Source: Anaerolineae bacterium (GTDB lineage Bacteria; Chloroflexota; Anaerolineae; B4-G1; SLSP01). From it: a DNA stretch of 22,771 nt. The notes below the pieces were generated by a model. That model did not search any database, was not told the DNA's origin, and was given only the letters and a program-made list of their open reading frames with translations. Position numbers and translations under genes: made by a program. Shown here one piece after another: positions 6,717-13,662 of this stretch (position 1 is its first letter; the number at the start of each line of letters is the position of its first letter). The DNA is taken from contig JAFGKB010000081.1 of the NCBI GenBank assembly GCA_016928755.1, forward strand, positions 1 to 22,771, read 5' to 3'.

Positions 6717-7223
6717 TTAACGCCCCACAATCTCCTTACGAAATTCATCCAGCAAAGCCTGGTGGCGCGCCCCATTAGCGCGAAAGATCAGTGAGCGACG
6801 GTAATCACTCAGCCAATCAAATGAGACCCATAAATATTCGGCATCAAAGAGGTCAGAAGCACGCTCTGGCCATTCAATTAAGCAGATAGCATCTTGATCA
6901 CCAATTAAATCATACACACCGATGCTCTCCACATCATCAGAATTAGCCAAGCGATAAAGGTCAATATGATAAAGTTTAGTGGTTATGTGTTGTGGCGACT
7001 CATGACGACGCAATAAAACAAAAGTAGGGCTAATAAGTCGGGTTGTAGTTCCCCAACCCTGCCCAATCCCTTGGGCTAACACTGTCTTCCCACATCCCAG
7101 GTTCCCTTCCAGAGCGATAACTTCTCCACCGGTAAGCAGAGAACCTAAACGCGCGCCTATACGACGGGTCTGCTCCGCACTACGACTGATAAACTCTAAG
7201 CTATGGGCATCTAGTATTGGCAT
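6717..7223 (-). CDS. tsaE: tRNA threonylcarbamoyladenosine biosynthesis ATPase TsaE
   Basis: The 168-residue protein carries a P-loop GNLGCGKT (residues 40-47), the switch-like sequence SPTFVLLRRHE, the HIDLYRL segment with its conserved Asp, and LIEWPERA, all hallmarks of TsaE (YjeE). It provides the ATP hydrolysis needed to cycle the TsaB-TsaD complex during synthesis of the t6A base in ANN-decoding tRNAs. The first gene of its unit, it has a good sigma70-like promoter 31 nt upstream. The ribosome site is weak (GAGAGTTGG). Confidence 0.93.
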   Translation of the reverse strand: MPILDAHSLEFISRSAEQTRRIGARLGSLLTGGEVIALEGNLGCGKTVLAQGIGQGWGTTTRLISPTFVLLRRHESPQHITTKLYHIDLYRLANSDDVESIGVYDLIGDQDAICLIEWPERASDLFDAEYLWVSFDWLSDYRRSLIFRANGARHQALLDEFRKEIVGR

Positions 7224-7253
7224 TTAATTCCAACTCTCATCAAGCTACGCGCA

Positions 7254-7282
7254 ATTATACTACAAAGGGACAAGCCTTCCAA
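7254..7282 (-). promoter_or_regulatory. Sigma70-type promoter for the tsaE unit
   Basis: On the minus strand TTGGAA (7277-7282) and a perfect TATAAT (7254-7259) are separated by 17 bp. Transcription would start near 7247, about 24 nt before the tsaE ATG. The promoter lies in the 74-bp gap after the helicase stop codon, where I see no convincing terminator. Confidence 0.6.
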
Positions 7283-7297
7283 ACATTGAGAAACGCC

Positions 7298-9865
7298 CTA
7301 AGAGCACAACCGCTCTAAAAGATGGTATGTAGCCCGTTTAGCTCCAACTTCGATGGCCGGCCCAATACAAGACGGACAACCCGAAGCACAGGTACAGTCA
7401 TTGACACGCTCAAAGGCCGCCCGCACCAACCGGGGCCACAAATCCACTAACTGGGATGTGAGTCCCACACCTCCAGGAGCCATATCATAGATTACAATTG
7501 CCGGCTGCCCACTCTCTGAATCACGGGACTGCACCGCAGTCCCAACATCTGAGGGATCGCACAGCAGGTAAATAGGGACAAGATTCCGCAACAAATAAGC
7601 TAAACCACTTAATGCAGTCCGTGCACCACGCGCCCGCTCTACTTGGTGATGGCAGATGGGACAGAGCGTCAATAGATTATCCGGTGCATGGGCTAAACGC
7701 AAGGCCAGAGGACGCGGATACTGTCCCAAAAAGACACGCAGAGGCGTTAAATGATGAACCTCAAGCGCGCGTTGTGGTGGTTGACCAGAAGCACCACACA
7801 AGCGACAACGATTACCATCCCGCGCCAGGATTTGAGACCGGATACCGGGCCACTCGGAGCCATAATCCAGGGGTTCAACTAAAATTCCTTCTTCAGCAAG
7901 AGCCTCAACAATCTCAGTCCCCAACGTCAGTCTAAAAGCCTCTGTCTCCATTACCTGCTCTGGGAGATCAATCTCTCCCCATCCGAGAGTTTCATGAGTT
8001 GCCATATGAACCCGCCGGTATCCCGCCGGCTTCCGGTAAACAACTACCCGCTCATCTGTCAAGGTCACATCTGTACTCCCCACCAGATTTGAGATTTCCC
8101 CCTGCTCATGCTCAGCAGGGACTTGGCGCCGCACCTCTAAACGCTCAACCTTGGTGATAGTAGCTGCAACAGTATAATAATCAAGGTCTTGATTCTCGGC
8201 TAACGCAAGCCCTTGCTCCCAATCCAAAGAACGGATTAAATATTCCTGGCCGCTATGGAAATAGACTGCGCCTTGATGGACTAAAGAGGCAGCACTAGGC
8301 CGGTCCACAACACCAATAACCTGTGCCACAGTCTGCCCTTGTCCGGGAAACACCTGGATGACGACATTATCAGCAGTAGCGGTACGTAAAGAGACGGACT
8401 GGGCGGGATAGACATCCCCAACCCAAGTCACACGCTCATTACTCTTATACAACACAGCCTCTGAAGCGAGAACATCTAAAATCTCGGTAATCTGTGCGGC
8501 TTTTCCAAAAGGCTCATTGTAGGTAAATGGCAGTTCAAAAGCAGCACAAGCCAGATGACTACTTAGGATCCCCAGAGTATCAGGATTAACCCGCGCCATC
8601 TCAGAAGAACGCCCGAAGAAATAATCAGGATGCGCAACCATATACTGGTCTAACGGGGCCGGGGTAGCAATGAGCACCGCCAACGCTGCCCCCACCCGGC
8701 GTCCGGCCCGGCCCATTTGTTGCCGGGTCGAGGCAACCGAACCTGGATAACCAACAAGGACAACTGCATCGAGAGCACCAATATCAATGCCCAACTCCAA
8801 GGCGTTCGTCGCAACCACAATCCGAGCCGCCCCGGTGCGCAATTGCAGTTCGATAGCCCTGCGTTCACGGGGTAGATAACCACCGCGATAACCCTGGATA
8901 ACATCAGGGTCAAAGCCATCCGCAATAGCCTGCTTCCGCAAATCCCGGAGTAATAACTCAACCGTAAGCCGGGAGCGGGCAAATAGGATGGCCTGTACGC
9001 CAGCTTGCAACATATGCCGTGCCAGGACAATCGCTTCCGCGACGGCACTGCGGCGCCGGCCCAAAGCGGCATCAATAAGGGGGGGATTGTAGAAAACGAT
9101 ATGGCGTTGACCATACGGAGCACAATCCTCCGCCACCGGCTTAACCGGCGACTCCCATAAAGTAGCGGCCAACTCCTGGGGATTAGCAATGGTAGCCGAC
9201 GCAGAAACCAATTGCGGGTCGGCGCCATAAAACTGGGTAATGCGCCGCAATCGCCGCAGTACATTCGCTATATGGCTGCCAAAAACGCCCCGGTAAGTGT
9301 GCAACTCATCTAACACCACGTACCGTAGCCCTCCTAGGAAACGCGCCCAGCGTGTATGGTGCGGGAGTATGCCTAAATGCAGCATATCGGGATTAGAAAC
9401 GATAATCCGCGCCTCTTTGCGAATTGCGGCACGGTGACGAGTAGGAGTGTCCCCGTCATAGGGGCGTAGTGCAATAGGAACTTGTAAAACTTCCAGCCAC
9501 TGCTCCAAGGCCACAATTTGATCGTGGGCGAGTGCTTTTGTAGGGAAGAGCAATAAAGCCGTAGTCTGTGGATTACGTAACAAAGTATGCAACAGCGGCA
9601 AAATATATCCCAGGGTCTTCCCAGAAGCTGTCCCTGTGGCCAATACTACGTTTTCACCGCGCAGTGCCGCTGTAACAGCCTGCGCTTGATGGGTATAGAG
9701 GGTCTCAATCCCCAAGGATTGCGCCGTCCTGATAAGACGCGGGTCTAAGTCAGCCGGCCAGGGTGAGGTCCCTGCAGAGTAGGGGGGTAGAGTTCGCCAT
9801 GTAGTAACATTGCGCATAAACTTAGGGTCATCACGTAAAGACTCAACAAGGATATCCAGGGACAA
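7298..9865 (-). CDS. MrfA/YprA-like DEAD/DEAH helicase with inserted HNH nuclease-like domain
   Basis: The 855-residue protein is a superfamily 2 helicase: Walker A ATGTASGKT (residues 76-84), DELH (186-189), SASAT (221-225) and QxxGRAGR (382-389). The C-terminal half matches MrfA/YprA, a DNA-repair helicase of Bacillus: GWGEIDLPEQ near 627-637, then the LxGLxxLLRNLxPxxLxCDP block from about 752, and the MZB/DUF1998 cysteines C824, C826, C830 and C833. Between these two conserved blocks lies an HNH-type module at about 672-742, with C687/C690, H704-H705, N730 and C735/C738-H739. The start is TTG at 9865, because GAGG sits 6 nt upstream; another TTG at 9871 is only 1 nt from it. It follows the PrsW gene by about 25 bp. 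Helicase assignment is firm; nuclease activity is inferred. Confidence 0.92.
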   Translation of the reverse strand: MSLDILVESLRDDPKFMRNVTTWRTLPPYSAGTSPWPADLDPRLIRTAQSLGIETLYTHQAQAVTAALRGENVVLATGTASGKTLGYILPLLHTLLRNPQTTALLLFPTKALAHDQIVALEQWLEVLQVPIALRPYDGDTPTRHRAAIRKEARIIVSNPDMLHLGILPHHTRWARFLGGLRYVVLDELHTYRGVFGSHIANVLRRLRRITQFYGADPQLVSASATIANPQELAATLWESPVKPVAEDCAPYGQRHIVFYNPPLIDAALGRRRSAVAEAIVLARHMLQAGVQAILFARSRLTVELLLRDLRKQAIADGFDPDVIQGYRGGYLPRERRAIELQLRTGAARIVVATNALELGIDIGALDAVVLVGYPGSVASTRQQMGRAGRRVGAALAVLIATPAPLDQYMVAHPDYFFGRSSEMARVNPDTLGILSSHLACAAFELPFTYNEPFGKAAQITEILDVLASEAVLYKSNERVTWVGDVYPAQSVSLRTATADNVVIQVFPGQGQTVAQVIGVVDRPSAASLVHQGAVYFHSGQEYLIRSLDWEQGLALAENQDLDYYTVAATITKVERLEVRRQVPAEHEQGEISNLVGSTDVTLTDERVVVYRKPAGYRRVHMATHETLGWGEIDLPEQVMETEAFRLTLGTEIVEALAEEGILVEPLDYGSEWPGIRSQILARDGNRCRLCGASGQPPQRALEVHHLTPLRVFLGQYPRPLALRLAHAPDNLLTLCPICHHQVERARGARTALSGLAYLLRNLVPIYLLCDPSDVGTAVQSRDSESGQPAIVIYDMAPGGVGLTSQLVDLWPRLVRAAFERVNDCTCASGCPSCIGPAIEVGAKRATYHLLERLCS

Positions 9866-9890
9866 AACCAACCTCGGTTACATATCCAGA

Positions 9891-11093
9891 TTAAACAGCC
9901 GCCGGGTTACCGCGCTCAAACTCACGGATAAGCAACGGCATACCGATTAAGGCAATCGGAGCAAAAAGCATAAGAAAGCCTTGCACCAAAAGCGCGACCA
10001 AGGCAATTCCAGCACCGAGAGTCATAGCACCACCGGCGGTTAAGGCCCCCCCGCCAACCATGAGTACAATATTGAAGTTCCACAGTCCGTGGAACACAAT
10101 GGCAACCAAGTAGGCCAAGGGTAAAGCCCAACGCTTTTTCTGCCAGAAAAACCCCCAGCCTAAACCTACGATACCACTGGTAAAGATATGCATTGAAGAA
10201 GCCAGGATACGAGAACCCACTCCGCCAGCCCAGGAAGCGACGTCCCCCAAGCCCATCGAGCCATTAGTAAAGCCCTCAACCATAGCAAATCCCAAACCAC
10301 ATGCAGCCCCCCAGAGAAAAGAGCGGGTTAAAGATGGTCGTTGCCAGAACCCAATTAACCCCAAGAGTAATGTCTTTCCTAGTTCCTCAACTACCGGAGT
10401 AACAACACCTAATGTCAAGGCCAGTGTGCCCCAAACAACCGGGGAACTGATGAGATCGCCTAGACCATCAATGCTAGACATAGCAACGGGGTTGACGGCC
10501 AGAGATTCAAACTGCTCAACCAGTTGGGCTATTTCATCCCGGCCACCGGGCAAGATGAAGATAAACAGCGCGATAAAGAGGGCACTGAATGCAAAGCCAA
10601 TAACTTCCAAGGGCAGCGCTAATAAGGTGCTCAGGGCACCACCATTTACAACCAACGCTAATTGTGTAAAGGTTATAGCATGTTCTTGTCCGGCAACCAA
10701 GGAAGCCAAATAGAACAACATTAGAGCCGGAAAAACAATCAGTACTAAGTGTATAGAGGCAAATCCCGGTGTTTCATGCAAGTCGCCAGGGATTAAAGCC
10801 GCAACTACACCGGCGCTAATGATACCAAGTAGAAAAAATATCCAGACGCGCTTAGAATACACCGGCCAGGGAGGGAGATTCTTAAAACCACGGATGCCGG
10901 CGATAACCAGCATTCCACCAAGAAATATACCGAGCAAACCTATCCCCAATACCAAGAAGCCAAACAGACTCCCTTGATCGGGAATCCAACCAGGGAGGAA
11001 AAATGCGACGGCAAAACTAATTCCCCCTACAAATAACATCAGGCTCCCTATTAAGCCTAAACCTATCCATATCCAATTATTTTTTTCCGTCAT
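9891..11093 (-). CDS. PrsW-family intramembrane metalloprotease
   Basis: The 400-residue integral membrane protein has about 9-10 hydrophobic segments. The PrsW signatures are in the C-terminal half: EExxK as E236-E237-K240, FAMVEG with E273, H302 in MHIFTSG, and H335 in FHGLWN. These match the glutamates and histidines thought to bind the catalytic metal in the PrsW/CPBP-like membrane protease group. In Bacillus, PrsW cleaves the anti-sigma factor RsiW; no sigma or anti-sigma gene is visible here, so the substrate is unknown. The N-terminal 200 residues add extra membrane helices compared with B. subtilis PrsW (about 218 residues). GAGGGA lies about 10 nt before the ATG. The helicase gene follows in the same direction with a gap of about 25 bp. 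Confidence 0.9.
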   Translation of the reverse strand: MTEKNNWIWIGLGLIGSLMLFVGGISFAVAFFLPGWIPDQGSLFGFLVLGIGLLGIFLGGMLVIAGIRGFKNLPPWPVYSKRVWIFFLLGIISAGVVAALIPGDLHETPGFASIHLVLIVFPALMLFYLASLVAGQEHAITFTQLALVVNGGALSTLLALPLEVIGFAFSALFIALFIFILPGGRDEIAQLVEQFESLAVNPVAMSSIDGLGDLISSPVVWGTLALTLGVVTPVVEELGKTLLLGLIGFWQRPSLTRSFLWGAACGLGFAMVEGFTNGSMGLGDVASWAGGVGSRILASSMHIFTSGIVGLGWGFFWQKKRWALPLAYLVAIVFHGLWNFNIVLMVGGGALTAGGAMTLGAGIALVALLVQGFLMLFAPIALIGMPLLIREFERGNPAAV

Positions 11094-11143
11094 TGTTCGT
11101 ATCCCTCATATAACGTTTATTACAATCATCCGCCATCTATAAC

Positions 11144-11172
11144 AAAAAGGGGATAGAGTTTCCTCTATCCCC
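11144..11172 (-). terminator. Strong intrinsic terminator of the DsbA-cyclophilin lipoprotein gene
   Basis: GGGGATAGAG (11149-11158) and CTCTATCCCC (11163-11172) form a perfect 10-bp stem with a 4-nt loop. In the minus-strand transcript it is followed directly by UUUUU (11144-11148). It lies 20 bp past the stop at 11192 and separates this gene from the PrsW gene. Confidence 0.92.
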
Positions 11173-11191
11173 TATCCAGTATAGACTAATT

Positions 11192-12469
11192 CTATTTTTC
11201 CACAATCTCAACGCTTATCAGAACATCGGCTTCGGGAGCACTAGGGTCATCAGGGATACGGCGGGTCACGGCCTGGGCAATATCCAACCCTTCGACAACT
11301 TTGCCGATTAAGGCGAAATTCCCGTTTAACTGGCTGGCTTGCTCACCCAGAGTCACAAAGAATTGTCCATTCCCTAACATACCCACCAGGCCGGCCTCAT
11401 CAAAGACCCCATTCATCCCCCCGGTACAATAATATCCGGGGTAACCGATGCCAGTACTGGTAGGGTCGCCGGTGACCGCGACGAAATCATCCTGCGCGAA
11501 GTAGAAGGCGGAATCGTCAAACCAGCCATTCTCAGATAGATGAATAAAGCTATTAACATGCACAGGCGAAGAATCACTCAGCAAATCCACAACAATATCA
11601 CCTTGAGAAGTCTCCAAAACAGCTTGATAAGTTGTATCAGCGGCTAAATCCTCAATGGGCGGTTCAAGAAAACGATCTTCAATATCCAAGAAGGACATAA
11701 ATGAAGTCAAACCACCATAAGAGAGACCAAGGTCAGAGGGGAACATTATATTATTGAAGATAAAGGTCGGGGTTCCGGGCAATTGGAGTTGTTGTGATTC
11801 AGCACTCTGTGCCTCAATCTTCTCCAAATAGGTACCCTCTTCCATATCTTTCGTGAATTGTTCCACGTCCAGATCAAGCTCCTCTGCAAATTCGATCAGC
11901 TTTTCCCGCGCATCATCTTCCGAGAGTTGCTCCCATTCAGCTTTCCGCGCGAAGACTATATCGTGCATTTCCCAGAATTTTCCTTGAGCACCGGCAGCCT
12001 CAGTCGCTTCAGCCGTCACAATCGCCTTATCATGGAAACTAAGGGGAAAGTGGCGATAAACTAACCGTACATTGGGATTGTCCTTGAGGAATGCCGACAG
12101 GACAGTCGCCATACCCGAACAACCGGGACATTGAAAATCTGAATACTCGTAAATTGTGATTTCAGCATTATCCGGGTCCTCGCCCTTCACCCAATCAGTC
12201 TCATCTACCTCACGAACAGGCAACACAGGCAAGGGATAAGCCTCACATACGGCGGGTTCATCCTCTGCCAATAGCTCTGAGGTGTCTGATTCTGACACGG
12301 CGGTCTCTTCAACAACCGGTTCAGTAGGGTCAACAACAGGAGTCGCTACTTCCTTAGTCGCAGTAGGAAAGGAAGTAGGTTCTGTAGTCGCAGCAGGAGA
12401 GCTACATGCACTCACCAATATTAAAACTGCCCCGAATAGGACAGACATTATCCAATAACGCTTTCGCAT
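11192..12469 (-). CDS. Lipoprotein fusing a DsbA-like thioredoxin domain to a degenerate cyclophilin-like domain
   Basis: The 425-residue protein begins with a lipoprotein signal (MRKRYW, hydrophobic core, lipobox LVSAC with C22), then a Thr/Pro/Glu-rich linker to about residue 75. A DsbA/thioredoxin_4 domain follows: the redox motif C114-P-G-C117, and the cis-proline loop GTPTF with P234. From about residue 281 to the end is a cyclophilin fold: AVLETSQGDIVVDL, NSFIHLSENGWFDD, GNGQFFVT and LIGKVVEGLDI. The catalytic cyclophilin Arg and Gln positions are F325 and V333, so isomerase activity is doubtful. The start is at 12469, because AAGGAG lies 7 nt upstream; the longer frame from 12511 has no ribosome site and would bury the signal peptide. 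It acts outside the membrane, probably in disulfide formation. A single-gene unit with its own terminator. Confidence 0.9.
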   Translation of the reverse strand: MRKRYWIMSVLFGAVLILVSACSSPAATTEPTSFPTATKEVATPVVDPTEPVVEETAVSESDTSELLAEDEPAVCEAYPLPVLPVREVDETDWVKGEDPDNAEITIYEYSDFQCPGCSGMATVLSAFLKDNPNVRLVYRHFPLSFHDKAIVTAEATEAAGAQGKFWEMHDIVFARKAEWEQLSEDDAREKLIEFAEELDLDVEQFTKDMEEGTYLEKIEAQSAESQQLQLPGTPTFIFNNIMFPSDLGLSYGGLTSFMSFLDIEDRFLEPPIEDLAADTTYQAVLETSQGDIVVDLLSDSSPVHVNSFIHLSENGWFDDSAFYFAQDDFVAVTGDPTSTGIGYPGYYCTGGMNGVFDEAGLVGMLGNGQFFVTLGEQASQLNGNFALIGKVVEGLDIAQAVTRRIPDDPSAPEADVLISVEIVEK

Positions 12470-12484
12470 TCCACACTCCTTATT

Positions 12485-12522
12485 TTTATAATTTAGTAGA
12501 TAGTATACCACTAAATTATAAA
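12485..12522 (-). promoter_or_regulatory. 13-bp inverted repeat around an extended -10 element
   Basis: TTTATAATTTAGT (12485-12497) and ACTAAATTATAAA (12510-12522) are perfect inverted repeats with a 12-bp spacer. The spacer contains, on the minus strand, TGGTATACT, an extended -10 (hexamer at 12502-12507). No good -35 is visible 17 bp upstream. The arrangement resembles an operator embracing a promoter for the lipoprotein gene, whose ATG is at 12469; an mRNA hairpin is the alternative. Confidence 0.5.
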
Positions 12523-12539
12523 GCTACCATAAATTTAAT

Positions 12540-12575
12540 AAAAATAGCGATAACTCTGATTCAAGTTATCGCTAT
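12540..12575 (-). terminator. Strong intrinsic terminator of the polysaccharide unit
   Basis: ATAGCGATAACT (12544-12555) and AGTTATCGCTAT (12564-12575) form a perfect 12-bp stem with an 8-nt loop. On the minus strand the stem is followed by TTTTATT. It lies 47 bp past the stop of the phosphoglycosyl transferase gene at 12622. Confidence 0.92.
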
Positions 12576-12621
12576 CTGCACCGCCGGTAAAAAAATAACT
12601 ACCAGGAAATCTTTGGCCTAT

Positions 12622-13632
12622 TTAGCCGGGAGGCCAGAAGGGTTTACGTTCCATAGTCCACAAAGCATATAGGCCCACAGAAACCGTGATGACCCCCATC
12701 AAATACCCGTCAAGTGGCCCGGCCTGGGTCACATAGATGGCAACCATCCCCAGGATGAATCCCAGAATATATAACACCAATACAGCTTCGCGCGAGGATA
12801 ATCCGGCATAGGTCAAACGGTGTGAAGAGTGGTCCTTACCCGGTGTAGTCAGAGGATTCAGCCGGCGTTTAAGGCGGGAAATAGTCACCAGGGTCGTATC
12901 AAAAATAGGCACACCCAAAACCAAAATAGGAATCATCCAGGTCACAAAGGTGACATTTTGCGGAAACGCCAGTTTTATGCCAATGGTGGCTAATATGAAG
13001 CCCAGGAACAAACTTCCAGAATCCCCCATAAAGATGGTGGCCGGATTCCAATTATAAAACAAGAAACCGATACACGCAGCCATTACAGCCACAGAGAGGG
13101 CACCTACCAAGTATTGTCCGCTGAACGAGCACATCAAGGCAAAATACCCCGCAGCGATAGCCGCAATGCCACCGGATAGCCCATCCATGTTATCAAGGAG
13201 GTTAAAAGCGTTGGTAATGCCGATAAGCCAGACGAGAGTAACACTATAATCCAACCAATCCCAGGGTAATGAAGTGATATGCACCCCGGTAGACATCACC
13301 AGACCTGCGGCGACTAACTGTCCCAGCAACTTAGCCCACGGACTCATAGTAAAACGGTCATCAAAGAAACCTAAGAGCGAGACCATTGTCGAACCGACCA
13401 GAATTCCCGTAAGCTGCCCCAGATTATAACGCCCGCCAAGCAAGAGAGTCACAATCAGCGTACTGGCAAAAATAGCTACCCCGCCAAGTCGCGGGGTAGG
13501 CACAGTGTGAACTTTACGGGTAGGGTCAGGTTGGTCCACTGCTTCGATACGCAGTCCCAACTTGCGGGCTAATGGAGTACCGAGAACAGCCAACAATAAA
13601 ACACCAGAAAAAACCGCAATATAGGAACTCAT
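12622..13632 (-). CDS. WecA/TagO-like undecaprenyl-phosphate sugar-1-phosphate transferase
   Basis: This integral membrane enzyme transfers a sugar-1-phosphate from a UDP-sugar to polyprenyl phosphate, starting synthesis of a cell-surface glycan. About ten membrane segments are present. The family motifs are all visible: KVHTVPTPRLGG (about residues 40-51), FFDDRF with the metal-binding Asp pair at 91-92, NLLDNMDGLSGG (144-155), FMGDSGSLFLG, and a cytoplasmic KDHSSHRL loop near the C-terminus. That His-rich loop favours the WecA/TagO branch over MraY. The ATG at 13632 was chosen; a GTG at 13644 with GAG 6 nt upstream is an equal alternative and would add four residues. It follows the O-antigen-ligase/TPR gene by about 30 bp and is the last gene before a terminator. 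Confidence 0.92.
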   Translation of the reverse strand: MSSYIAVFSGVLLLAVLGTPLARKLGLRIEAVDQPDPTRKVHTVPTPRLGGVAIFASTLIVTLLLGGRYNLGQLTGILVGSTMVSLLGFFDDRFTMSPWAKLLGQLVAAGLVMSTGVHITSLPWDWLDYSVTLVWLIGITNAFNLLDNMDGLSGGIAAIAAGYFALMCSFSGQYLVGALSVAVMAACIGFLFYNWNPATIFMGDSGSLFLGFILATIGIKLAFPQNVTFVTWMIPILVLGVPIFDTTLVTISRLKRRLNPLTTPGKDHSSHRLTYAGLSSREAVLVLYILGFILGMVAIYVTQAGPLDGYLMGVITVSVGLYALWTMERKPFWPPG

Positions 13633-13662
13633 CGCACTCACCACCCCACACTCACGATAAAT

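Noticed and set aside
7224..7297. Terminator for the helicase gene.
   Set aside because: I could only form a 4-bp stem without a U-run; the gap is better explained by the tsaE promoter.
8650..9264. A 204-codon minus-strand ORF within the helicase gene.
   Set aside because: It is an alternative frame of the helicase, whose motifs lie in the other frame; its product is rich in Arg, Leu and Trp without any recognisable domain.
10500..10550. tRNA-like words (gattcaaac, ccagttgggct) inside the PrsW gene.
   Set aside because: No cloverleaf can be built, and the stretch codes for a continuous part of the protease.
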